The notes under the pieces: model-generated
Database searches by the model: none
Seen by the model: the letters and a program-made list of their open reading frames with translations, nothing else
What the model was told of the DNA's origin: nothing
Shown: positions 15,463-23,746 of the stretch, piece by piece
How positions within the stretch are numbered: the stretch's first letter is position 1
Layout: every line of letters starts with the position of its first letter
Made by a program: the position numbers and the translations under genes
Source: an uncultured Rhodospirillales bacterium
Lineage (GTDB): Bacteria > Pseudomonadota > Alphaproteobacteria > Rhodospirillales > UBA2165
DNA: 36,051 bases
Assembly (NCBI GenBank): GCA_905614355.1
Contig: CAJQSN010000103.1
Span: 1 to 36,051, forward strand
Reading direction: 5' to 3'

Positions 15463-16128
15463 TTATTTATTGTGCACAAATATGTAATCTATAAAAATAC
15501 CTGGTGTTATTATTAACTCTGGATCCATTTCGCCAACTTCAACTAACTCCTCCACCTGAACAATAGTAGTTGTCGCTGCCATCGCCATAATTGGGCTAAA
15601 GTTACGTGCCGATTTATCATAAATAATATTACCTAAGCGATCGGCTTTTTTTGCAAGAATGAGCGCTATGTCTCCTTTTAAAGGGTATTCTAGGACATGC
15701 TCAATTCCTTCTATAATTCTTGTCTCTTTACCCTCCCCTAGTTTTGTTCCTGCAGAAGTTGGGGTAAAAAAAGCGCCTATTCCGGCTCCTGCGGCTCGCA
15801 TTCGTTCACTTAATGTGCCCTGGGGGACGACGTCAAGTAGGATTTTATTATTATTATAAAGGTTTTGGAATATTATTGATCCAGCGCTTATTGGGTAAGA
15901 ACAAATTATTTTTGCTACTTTGCCTGATTTCATCAGTGCCGCTAAACCATAATTACCTTCACCAGCATTGTTAGAAACAATAGTAAGGTTTTTCACATCT
16001 GTTTTAGTCAGCGCCTCCAAAAGACTGATGGGTGCACCGGCATCACCGAATCCACCGCTAAGTATGACTGCACCGTCATCAATATAAGAAACGGCTGCAG
16101 TTATATTTTGAACTTCTTTATTGATCAT
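15463..16128 (-). CDS. 3-oxoacid CoA-transferase subunit A
   Basis: The 221-residue product has the subunit A features: ILSGGFGDAGAPISLLEAL with the GGFG-x-x-G loop, NNAGEGNYGLAALM, VPQGTLSERMRAAGAGIGAF and a C-terminal EVGEMDPELIITPGIFID. It lies directly upstream of subunit B. The pair could serve beta-ketoadipate, acetoacetate or related catabolism, fitting the organic-acid genes around it. Confidence 0.92.
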   Translation of the reverse strand: MINKEVQNITAAVSYIDDGAVILSGGFGDAGAPISLLEALTKTDVKNLTIVSNNAGEGNYGLAALMKSGKVAKIICSYPISAGSIIFQNLYNNNKILLDVVPQGTLSERMRAAGAGIGAFFTPTSAGTKLGEGKETRIIEGIEHVLEYPLKGDIALILAKKADRLGNIIYDKSARNFSPIMAMAATTTIVQVEELVEVGEMDPELIITPGIFIDYIFVHNK

Positions 16129-16230
16129 GTGTTTTCATTAAAAGGCTAAATATCTTTCGGCAATCTAGAAAAGTTATCTACCACTTATCATTAGATTTAA
16201 TAAATATATATTTATAACTACTCGCTTATT

Positions 16231-17463
16231 TTAGGTTTTTTCTCGTGTCCTTTTAAACTTCTGTGAGGTTTTAGCTAAAATAGCCGTTAAAATAATGAGA
16301 GATATACTCAAATAGCTTATTTCTATAATACCAAAACCAGCATCAAAAAATAGCCCGAATACCCATGGTGAAAAAGCACTAGCAAACACCATTATTGCTT
16401 TTACTAAAGATTTAATTGCGCCCAGATTTTTAGTTCCATACAATTCTGGCCAGATAGCCCCTGAAATCGTAAAGGTCGCGCCAAAGCAAACTCCGAGTAA
16501 AATTAAATAAATAAATCCAAAGAACTCAGCTTCAAAATAGTTAAGTACAATAAGTGCTAGTACTAAGGGGGACAAGATAAATGGAAGCAGGTTTACTGCG
16601 CGCCATTTATCTACAAGCGGGCCAAGTGCTAACGAGGTTAAAAACGAAGCGGTTGCTAACCCAATAAACCCGCTTGCAAAAACTGATATTGACCAGTTTT
16701 TAATCTCGACTATAGAAACCTGATGAAAAAGTAATCCTGTCAATAAGAATGTTGATGTGAGTAAAGCGGGCGTCATTAGATAAAACCGCCATTCAGTTAA
16801 CATTCCTCTTACAGAATAGTGGATATCAGAAACGATTGAAGGTATTTTCTCGTCACGTGTAATAAGATAGTTGCTATGACGAATTTTTTGCCCTTTTAAT
16901 AGCCATAATATCAAAGGTATTAAAATAATTGAGTAGATAACCGCCAGAATCAGCCAGCTATTATTCCAGCCATATAGTTTAATCAGTGTCACGCCAACCA
17001 AAGGATAAACAGCTAAACCTAAGGTACTTCCAAGCGTGATTATCCCGATTGCCGTACCCCGCTGTGTAGTAAAATATCTACCCATCGATGTTACAGCGGC
17101 ATGGTTCATTAAACCCTGCCCCATTAAGCGTAATAAGTAAAAAGCTAAGGCGAGCATAAAGGCTGAGGTGACTGTTGAAGTTAAAAAACAAGCTAGAGTG
17201 CTACCGAGACAAATCAAAAACGCATACAAACGCAGATCCATTCTATCAATCAATCGGCCAAGCCAAATTATACTGCCCGCACTAAACAAAGTTGCGATCA
17301 TATAAATAAAGCCAAAATCCCCCTCGCTTAGATTAAGGTCTCTCCTAAATTCTCCACCGAAAATGGAGATATAAAAAGTTTGGCCTGTACTTGAAAAAAA
17401 ATTAAGACCGATACCAAAGCATAAGAACCTCCAATTTTCTCTGATAAAGTTGAAGTAATTCAT
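16231..17463 (-). CDS. MFS transporter
   Basis: The 410-residue product has about 12 hydrophobic segments. An MFS-like cytoplasmic loop motif is visible after helix 2 (GRLIDRMDLRLYA), and an equivalent follows helix 8 (LGPLVDKWRAVN). It starts MNYFNFIRENWRFLCFGIGL. It sits 102 bp upstream of the CoA-transferase genes on the same strand and may import their precursor, but MFS substrate prediction from sequence is unreliable. Confidence 0.85.
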   Translation of the reverse strand: MNYFNFIRENWRFLCFGIGLNFFSSTGQTFYISIFGGEFRRDLNLSEGDFGFIYMIATLFSAGSIIWLGRLIDRMDLRLYAFLICLGSTLACFLTSTVTSAFMLALAFYLLRLMGQGLMNHAAVTSMGRYFTTQRGTAIGIITLGSTLGLAVYPLVGVTLIKLYGWNNSWLILAVIYSIILIPLILWLLKGQKIRHSNYLITRDEKIPSIVSDIHYSVRGMLTEWRFYLMTPALLTSTFLLTGLLFHQVSIVEIKNWSISVFASGFIGLATASFLTSLALGPLVDKWRAVNLLPFILSPLVLALIVLNYFEAEFFGFIYLILLGVCFGATFTISGAIWPELYGTKNLGAIKSLVKAIMVFASAFSPWVFGLFFDAGFGIIEISYLSISLIILTAILAKTSQKFKRTREKT

Positions 17464-17741
17464 TAAAACTATTGCCTAATAAAATGGGATCTTGCAGATT
17501 TCTAACTATGTTTGTTATATTATATTAGGTAATTCCAAATTTTACCTGTAAGAAATTTAATATTTTTTTTGCACCTTTGGTTACTAGTGATAGGGATGGG
17601 CGCATCCTAATTTTTTAGCAAATCATGTTTGGTGCGTAAAGTCTGGGTTCATAACCAAAATAATTTATTAGGGAATTGCTTGGTCTGCAAAAGTGTTTCT
17701 CTAAGATAAAATGATCTAACAGAGTTAGAATTGGAAAAAAA

Positions 17742-18737
17742 TTGATAAATGCTGCAATAATCGGGCTCGGCTGGTGGGGAACACACATAGTTAACACGTT
17801 ACAAGGTGAAAGTGAAAAAATTCGTTTTCTGTGGGCTGTTGATATCGTGCCTGATACAAAATTTGAATTTGCTCAAAGCAAGGGTATTAAGATAACTGCT
17901 GAATTTACTGATGTACTCAATGACCCCGCGGTCGAAGCTATTGTTTTGGCAACGCCACACAGTATGCATGAAGAACAAATAATTGCGGCTGCCAAAGCAG
18001 GCAAACATGTTTTTTGTGAAAAGCCCCTAGCACTGACGCTGGCAAGTGCTCAACGATCTGTTACTGCGTGTGAAGAGGCAAAGGTTGTGTTGGGCATTGG
18101 CCATGAAAGGCGATTTGAGCCAGCCATGCAGAAAATTTCTCAATTGGTTGACACAGGTGAACTAGGAAAAATTATGCATGTTGAGGCCAATTTTAGCCAT
18201 GATAAGCTGGCTAATTTGGATGCAGATAATTGGCGAGTATCGCCTACCGAGAGCCCTGCGGCCGCCATGACAGCAACCGGTATACATATTACTGACTCAT
18301 ACATTAATATGTTTGGTCCTGTTAAACAAATATTTGCTATGACTGCTAAACGTAATCCGGCTAACAACAACGGCGATATTTTAAATTTTAGTGTTAAGTT
18401 TAAAAGTGGGGCAACGGGTACATTTAACTCTGTTTTGGAGACACCTTTATATATTCGCTATGCAGTATTTGGTTCTAAAGCTTGGGTGGAGACACGAGAT
18501 TACTGTCACCCTAGTGACGTTGGAACCACAGATTGTTTTATTTGCCGTAACGGAGGCAAAATCGAAAAGACCTCATATGAAACTATCGATACAGTAAAAA
18601 TTAATTTTGAGGCTTGGGCAGATGCAGTTTCAGGAGTTGCTGAGTATCCTTTTACTAATGCGCAAAATCTCGAAAATATTGCTGTTTTTCAAGCTATTTG
18701 CGAGTCTGTGGACAGTGGGCGTTTGATTGAACTTTAA
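17742..18737 (+). CDS. Gfo/Idh/MocA family NAD(P)-dependent oxidoreductase
   Basis: The 331-residue product starts at TTG 17742 (MINAAIIGLGWWGTHIV). The GLGWWG dinucleotide-binding loop needs this start, and no ATG serves. HVFCEKPLALTL contains the family's conserved EKP motif, and the C-terminal half is the alpha/beta dimerisation domain (GHERRFEPAM, then ATGIHITDSYINMFG). Such enzymes oxidise or reduce sugars, inositols or related compounds. It is transcribed away from the MFS gene and precedes the M24 peptidase gene by about 200 bp. Confidence 0.88.
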   Translation: MINAAIIGLGWWGTHIVNTLQGESEKIRFLWAVDIVPDTKFEFAQSKGIKITAEFTDVLNDPAVEAIVLATPHSMHEEQIIAAAKAGKHVFCEKPLALTLASAQRSVTACEEAKVVLGIGHERRFEPAMQKISQLVDTGELGKIMHVEANFSHDKLANLDADNWRVSPTESPAAAMTATGIHITDSYINMFGPVKQIFAMTAKRNPANNNGDILNFSVKFKSGATGTFNSVLETPLYIRYAVFGSKAWVETRDYCHPSDVGTTDCFICRNGGKIEKTSYETIDTVKINFEAWADAVSGVAEYPFTNAQNLENIAVFQAICESVDSGRLIEL

Positions 18738-18934
18738 ACAATAGACCACATTGTTATCATAATAAGTTGTTTTCTGAGATGCTGGATTACCATAAAGCGC
18801 TGAAACAGAGATAACTATGCTTTGTTGCTTGATTCACGGCCTCATTTAATTTATTAAATTGTCTTCTCTAGGACTAAAAAAGACCCACAAGAAATATAAT
18901 ATTGTTTAATTTTCTGCCTAAAGAGGAGATACCT

Positions 18935-20263
18935 ATGGTCTATACCGGTTACGAAATGGACACAACGTTCCTTCAAGAGGAACATCACACAAATCCACGT
19001 CGTTTGTATTCAACGACTGGTGCAGATTGGCAACTTCGTGTTGATCACGAGCGTCTACGCGCTGAACGGTTAGAGCGCGCAAGGGCCGAAATGGCTCATG
19101 ACGATCTTGGAGCGTTGGTTGTGTTTGCTGGTGCTAATATCCGTTATATTACAGGTTCTTATCAAGGAAATTGGAAATATAATATTAATATTCGCTATGC
19201 TGTTCTGTGCCGTGATGCAGAGCCCGTGTTGTTTGAAACTGCTGGTTCAGATATGCAATGCGCAATTATCGACTTACCGTGGATGAAAGATCGTATTCGT
19301 CCGGCTATGACATGGCAATGGGCTGAAGGTGCTGTTGGTGAGATGGCTGATAAGATGGTTGCGGGCATACTTGACGTTCTTAAAGAAAATGGTGTTGAGA
19401 AAGAAAAAATTGGAGTTGATAATTTTGATTTGCCTGCACTTCACGCCTTTGAAAAAGCAGGTATCAATGTAGTTAATGGTTGGCCGGCATTCTCGAGGGC
19501 CCGTACGGTTAAGACACGCGACGAGATAGAGCTATTAAAACAAGCTTCATCAATTGGCGATGCGGCGATGTGGCATATAAAGCATGAATGGCTAAAGCCC
19601 GGGATTACTGAGCGTCAAATAGAAGCTAAGGTACACGAATTTATGCTCAATCGTGGTTGTGAAATTATTTATGATATTATTGTAGCTTCAGGCGGGAACA
19701 CCTCTCCTTATCGTAGGTGGGCGACAGATAAATTAATTCAGCAAGGTGACCTAATCATTATTGATATTAATGCGGTTGGGCCTGGTGGTTATTATATAGA
19801 TTTTGTGCGTACAATTAAGTGTGCGGCAAAAATGACTCAAGCTGAAATTGATCTGTATCGTGAAACATATGATTCACTATACGCTGGTATGGAAAATTTG
19901 AAGCCAGGGAATACTTCTGCTGATGTCGTTTCTAAATTTCCCGTATACGATGATGATAAGTATGGCACCGTTACTCTGCAGCAGTTTGCGCACTCAATTG
20001 GAATAACTTTGTATGAAGGTATGTGGATGTCACGGGCATATTCGTTGAAGTATCCTGCTGAAATTAAAGAAAATATGTATTTTGCAATTGAAACATTTGC
20101 GGGCCATCCTGGTTTACCTCAGACTTGCCGTCTGGAGGAAAACGTTCTTGTTGGTAAAAATGGGCCGGTTATTTTCACTAAAATGGAACATATGATAGAG
20201 GCTACGGAAAATTATAGGGTTGGTGATTTTCACCATTCAAGTGTTGATGGTAGAGACCATTAA
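18935..20263 (+). CDS. M24 family metallopeptidase (Xaa-Pro peptidase/creatinase-like)
   Basis: I chose ATG 18935 (MVYTGYEMD) because AGAGGAGAT lies 5-6 bases upstream; the frame extends 11 codons further without support. The 442-residue product has the pita-bread fold with all five metal ligands visible: Asp277 (IIIDINA), Asp289 (YYIDFVRT), His353 (FAHSIG), Glu386 (AIETFAG) and Glu401 (CRLEEN). The N-terminal creatinase-like domain spans about 1-190. M24 includes prolidases, creatinase and some DMSP lyases (DddP); the sequence does not look like DddP to me. Its substrate is unknown. Confidence 0.85.
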   Translation: MVYTGYEMDTTFLQEEHHTNPRRLYSTTGADWQLRVDHERLRAERLERARAEMAHDDLGALVVFAGANIRYITGSYQGNWKYNINIRYAVLCRDAEPVLFETAGSDMQCAIIDLPWMKDRIRPAMTWQWAEGAVGEMADKMVAGILDVLKENGVEKEKIGVDNFDLPALHAFEKAGINVVNGWPAFSRARTVKTRDEIELLKQASSIGDAAMWHIKHEWLKPGITERQIEAKVHEFMLNRGCEIIYDIIVASGGNTSPYRRWATDKLIQQGDLIIIDINAVGPGGYYIDFVRTIKCAAKMTQAEIDLYRETYDSLYAGMENLKPGNTSADVVSKFPVYDDDKYGTVTLQQFAHSIGITLYEGMWMSRAYSLKYPAEIKENMYFAIETFAGHPGLPQTCRLEENVLVGKNGPVIFTKMEHMIEATENYRVGDFHHSSVDGRDH

Positions 20264-20286
20264 TATTTAGTTTAAAGTGACTTCAG

Positions 20287-20320
20287 AAAAACGCTATAGA
20301 GTAATCTATAGCGTTTTTTT
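20287..20320. terminator. Bidirectional Rho-independent terminator
   Basis: Arms AAACGCTATAGA and TCTATAGCGTTT are separated by GTAA, with T7 on the plus-strand side and T5 on the minus-strand side. It lies 24 bp after the M24 gene stop and faces the end of the convergent MFS gene (20488). Confidence 0.88.
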
Positions 20321-20487
20321 GTTTTAATTTTTTTAAATATTTGTAATTATATATTATTTTGTAGTCGTAAATTTCTATAAGCTTGGATTTTATGCTATCC
20401 ACTAAAAAGCTTCAAACTGTAGTGGGCACGTTGGAATTTTCCGGTTGAATGAGATTTAAACTGTAGAACGTAGATATAGAGCCATTA

Positions 20488-21729
20488 TTAATGTGCAGTT
20501 TTTTTGACTATATTTTGCGGTTTATTTTTCTTTTTGAGGTGTTGGTAGAAGCAAAATAAAATTATCAGATTTATAACTCCCGCGATGCTCCCGCTTCGAT
20601 ATGACCAAAAATAGTCGCCGGTCAGATCAAATATATACCCGCCTTGCCATCCCCCTAGTCCCATTCCAATCCACCCAAACATTCCTACTGTTGCCATTGC
20701 GCGTGCGAGATAGCGACCGGGCACCATCATTCGAACGCAAACCAGGAACGAGACCATTACGCCTGAGAAAGCTAATCCAAATATCATAGCTAAGATATAT
20801 ATTAAAATTAAATTATCAGCGTATGGAAAGATGAATATTACAGATGTTTGGAGTACCGACATGCATGCATAACTTTGTAGTGCTCCAATATGGTCCGCGA
20901 GTTTTCCCCCAAATACTCGTCCAAATACTCCAGAAATCATCAAAAATAGAAATATTGTTACAGCCTCCTTTGGACTTAGACCATTATCCGTAAGCAGTGG
21001 GACCAAGTGTACAACAGGTATGGCCATAGCTATGCAGCAAAAGGTAACAGCGCCGGAAAGCCATAATACTACAGTTTTGGTTGATAATGGAAACGGGCTT
21101 CCATCTTTTTGGGTTGGGGCTGGCTCAGTTGTGATCGCTTTACGTCTTGGTGAGTCTCGAACTAAAAGCGCAACTGGGATTGCTAAAATTAGATAGGCTG
21201 TACCCAGTGTCGAATATGCTGTTTGCCAATCATCTTTGTCGATTAAATAGCGAACGATATATGGAACAACGCCTTGTCCAAAAGCACCACCAGCCACAGT
21301 TAATCCAATTGCCAGACCAACATTTTTTGTAAACCATATACCAACATTTGCATAAAGAGGGCCAGTGACCGTAGCGTGGCCAAATGCGCCAAAAATAAAA
21401 TAATAAAGATAAAATTCGGTAATGGTTTCCATTCCGCTTAAAAGTAATAAGGGAAGTCCTAGCGTTATAGAACCAAAAAGAACAAGCCAGCGGGAGCCAT
21501 ACCGATCTGCTATATAACTCCAAAATAAGCTAGAAAAAGCAGTGGCTAGTGTGATCGCGGAGTAACCAAAGGACAAACTACCTCTTGACCACCCAAACTC
21601 AGAGGCCAATGGTTTTAGAAACACCCCAACGGAGGCCAGAACGCCGAAACTTATAGAGCTCAGGGTAAAGGCGACTACTACTACTACCCACCCATACCCT
21701 GACCGTTCCGTATATTTTAGCCCAGTCAT
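20488..21729 (-). CDS. MFS transporter (monocarboxylate/oxalate-formate-like)
   Basis: The 413-residue product has 12 predicted hydrophobic segments. The N-terminus (SGYGWVVVVVAFTLSSISFG) and the SIADRYGSRW-like loop after helix 2 (here SYIADRYGSRWLVL) resemble the MCT/OFA branch, as does GVFLKPLASEFGWSRGSLSF. Members carry small carboxylates. It is the last gene of the cupin-CMD-CMD operon, with a 72-bp gap, and probably imports that pathway's substrate. Confidence 0.85.
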   Translation of the reverse strand: MTGLKYTERSGYGWVVVVVAFTLSSISFGVLASVGVFLKPLASEFGWSRGSLSFGYSAITLATAFSSLFWSYIADRYGSRWLVLFGSITLGLPLLLLSGMETITEFYLYYFIFGAFGHATVTGPLYANVGIWFTKNVGLAIGLTVAGGAFGQGVVPYIVRYLIDKDDWQTAYSTLGTAYLILAIPVALLVRDSPRRKAITTEPAPTQKDGSPFPLSTKTVVLWLSGAVTFCCIAMAIPVVHLVPLLTDNGLSPKEAVTIFLFLMISGVFGRVFGGKLADHIGALQSYACMSVLQTSVIFIFPYADNLILIYILAMIFGLAFSGVMVSFLVCVRMMVPGRYLARAMATVGMFGWIGMGLGGWQGGYIFDLTGDYFWSYRSGSIAGVINLIILFCFYQHLKKKNKPQNIVKKTAH

Positions 21730-21801
21730 TAGATATTTTGATCCTTTGAGCCATCCTTAAAATCAGCTAACAAATTATATTGAAGATTTCTTCAAACTAA
21801 T

Positions 21802-22329
21802 TTACGCAACTATTTTTAAAGTACGCATAAACATTTGCATGCCGTAGTGAAAGGCGATGAAGGTGCCAAGTTCCATAATTTCTGGCTCGCTATAGAAATT
21901 TTTACCGACGTTATAGAATTCTGCATTTACTTTTTTTGGCTCTGTATACATTAATTTAGAAAATTTTAGTGCCCATTTCTCTGCATCGCTGAATTTCTCG
22001 TCTGCTTCAAAATCACCACATCCAGATTCTATCCTGGACTCTGTTAGCCCAAGATCCACTGCCTTTTTTGAACGTAGGGACCCAAAATAGCTATCTTTGG
22101 CAATGCGAGACAGTTGCACACGAATAATTTCTTTCAAAGCGTGGTCTACGTTTCCAATCGCATGAGATTGATACATGGCATCGAACAAAGCTTCTGCATA
22201 ACCTGGCGCATGAGCCATGATTTGAATAAACAAAGTGTCTGGTACCATAAGTTCTTGAGCTAGTTTTAACCTTGTCTGAAATTTTTCTTCATCGAGTTGA
22301 TCGAGTGGCACAGGTTCTATAATTGTCAT
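21802..22329 (-). CDS. CMD/AhpD-like protein lacking the catalytic cysteines
   Basis: The 175-residue product has the helical carboxymuconolactone decarboxylase/AhpD fold, seen in HALKEIIRVQLSRIAKDSYF followed by GSLRS. It aligns with the upstream paralogue without gaps around the redox site, but positions 79 and 82, Cys and TGA-encoded there, are Asp79 and Phe82 here. It therefore cannot do CxxC chemistry. It starts 11 bp after the upstream gene. A structural or substrate-binding partner role in a hetero-oligomer is plausible; an independent non-thiol activity is the alternative. Confidence 0.8.
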   Translation of the reverse strand: MTIIEPVPLDQLDEEKFQTRLKLAQELMVPDTLFIQIMAHAPGYAEALFDAMYQSHAIGNVDHALKEIIRVQLSRIAKDSYFGSLRSKKAVDLGLTESRIESGCGDFEADEKFSDAEKWALKFSKLMYTEPKKVNAEFYNVGKNFYSEPEIMELGTFIAFHYGMQMFMRTLKIVA

Positions 22330-22340
22330 GTTTTAGTTTC

Positions 22341-23009
22341 CTATTCCACTGAAGAATCAGTTTTGGTTTCTTGAAATCCTTCATTGGCGCGTTGTATTGC
22401 ACCTTGGGTATGGGAAACTGGTTTATCACCGTATATACGAGCCGATTCTTCTTGGTCTACAAGGCGGCCGTCTGGGGTGAACATGGGATAAAACCCGAGT
22501 GTGCCAAACCAAGTATGAAAACCTATATTGAAGCCAATAAAGGCACCTAGTTCAACAATTTCTTCTGTTGAGTAGTGTTGTTGTAGTTGGTTATAGAAGG
22601 TCTCGTCTATTTTGTCGGGCTCGGTATCCATTAAATCTGAAAACCTCAGTGCAATTTTTTCAGCCTCTGTAAAATTAGTCGAGGTTTCATAGTATCCGAT
22701 GCCTTCGTCGATCATCTCTTCGGTTAATCCTTGCTGCTTCGCCGAAGCAGAACGTACATTACCTCAATAATTACAGTCGGCAGTTCTCGACAGTTGGACC
22801 CGTATAATCTCTTTTAGCTTATGATCGATTTTACCTGTATTAAATACCGTTCCCCAGGCAAAATACATTGATGCTGAAAGCTCCGGGTTATGGCCAAGCA
22901 TTGCATGAAATGCGGGATCTGGGGCCTTATGTCGTAAACTCTTTTTAATAAATCCGCCAAGTTTAGTTTTTTTTAGTTCTTCAATGTCGAGCATTGTGAT
23001 ATTTGGCAT
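22341..23009 (-). CDS. Predicted selenocysteine-containing CMD/AhpD-like protein (C-N-Y-U), TGA at 22766-22764
   Basis: Reading through one in-frame TGA gives 222 residues, beginning MPNITMLDIEELKKTK and ending ETKTDSSVE. Before the TGA is KLKEIIRVQLSRTADCNY; after it is GNVRSASAKQQGLTEEMID. The downstream paralogue runs through the same site without a stop (DSYFGSLRS). In AhpD/CMD proteins this site is C-x-x-C, so the TGA replaces the second redox Cys, giving Cys79-N-Y-Sec82. A fitting SECIS hairpin follows. AhpD-like selenoproteins are known from marine bacteria. The rest of the frame is clean, with no other stops or shifts, unlike the decayed genes in this window. The alternative is a nonsense-mutated gene. 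Confidence 0.75.
22734..22750 (-). promoter_or_regulatory. Candidate bacterial SECIS hairpin
   Basis: Read on the minus strand, CTGCTTC and GAAGCAG form a perfect 7-bp stem around the loop GGC. The stem starts 13 bases after the TGA, so the loop begins 20 bases after it. Bacterial SECIS elements usually have the apical loop about 16-37 bases after UGA and a G in its first two loop positions; both hold here. Confidence 0.7.
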
Positions 23010-23036
23010 TGTTTTACCTTTATAAAAATCGTGTGC

Positions 23037-23495
23037 TTAACGTTGGTTCTCAGAAAAATTCTCAACCCAAACAGTATTGTGTTTAGCTGCGACCGCGGCT
23101 CCAGTTTTGAAGTCAGCTCGCTCTTCAGGTGTTAACGCAGTCATATCAGCAAACATAGCTTCTGTAGTTCCAGGGCTATACACCATTAGGACACGAACAC
23201 CATCGTCTCCAGCAATCATTTGGTGAGGAACACCCGGCGGTATATGGATTAGATCGCCGGTTTTCCCTTTATGTTTCTTTTTACCAAGTAAAAATGTAGC
23301 ACTACCTTCTAAGACATAAAATGTCTCATGATTTACGGTATGCATATGAGGACGAGAGGCAAAGCCTGCGGGGCAACGTTCTTCGCAGAGCTCATAAGAG
23401 CCGTCGGTATCATCTGCTGTTACTTTAACGAGCATATCATTGGCACGTTCATATAAATTACCACCATCTGAATTGAGTATTTTTGCTTTGGCCAT
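23037..23495 (-). CDS. Cupin-domain protein
   Basis: The 152-residue single-domain cupin has motif 1 at RPHMHTVNHETFYVLEG, giving metal ligands His50, His52 and Glu57, and motif 2 at GDLIHIPPGVPHQM, giving His91. These fit a mononuclear-metal dioxygenase, isomerase or sugar-binding cupin. The C-terminus (MTALTPEERADFKTGAAVAA) is a helical extension. It is the first gene of the operon with the two CMD-like proteins (27-bp gap) and the MFS carrier. Confidence 0.88.
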   Translation of the reverse strand: MAKAKILNSDGGNLYERANDMLVKVTADDTDGSYELCEERCPAGFASRPHMHTVNHETFYVLEGSATFLLGKKKHKGKTGDLIHIPPGVPHQMIAGDDGVRVLMVYSPGTTEAMFADMTALTPEERADFKTGAAVAAKHNTVWVENFSENQR

Positions 23496-23624
23496 TCTAA
23501 ATTTCCTAAAATTTCAATAATTTGATTTACATTGCTATTATCTAGATTTTTTTATTTAATAATGGAATAATTAACACCTCTTACTTAGGAGGGATTAAAG
23601 GTATGGTATCAGCATATTACATTC

Positions 23625-23654
23625 AACCACAGGCTTATTTATAAGCCTGTGGTT
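23625..23654. repeat. Perfect 13-bp inverted repeat with 4-base loop
   Basis: Arms AACCACAGGCTTA and TAAGCCTGTGGTT flank TTTA. There is no T-run on either side, so it is not a standard terminator. It lies between the HMGL-like gene end and the cupin gene start. Confidence 0.5.
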
Positions 23655-23698
23655 ACCCACAAAATAACTTTGGGGGTATACGTTAAAGTGTTAATGAT

Positions 23699-23732
23699 AG
23701 GCAAGCCCGGTTTTTAAAAACCGGGCTTGCCT
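23699..23732 (-). terminator. Large GC-rich palindrome after the HMGL-like gene
   Basis: A 34-bp perfect palindrome with arms beginning AGGCAAGCCCGG, whose centre is T5A5. It starts 14 bp downstream of the HMGL-like gene stop. The strong stem suggests a terminator, although no T-run follows the second arm. Confidence 0.6.
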
Positions 23733-23746
23733 TTAATGCCTAAATC

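Noticed and set aside
18935..20263. M24 protein as the DMSP lyase DddP
   Set aside because: It has all five ordinary M24 metal ligands, and its N-terminal and middle regions do not resemble DddP as I know it; a general M24 call is safer.
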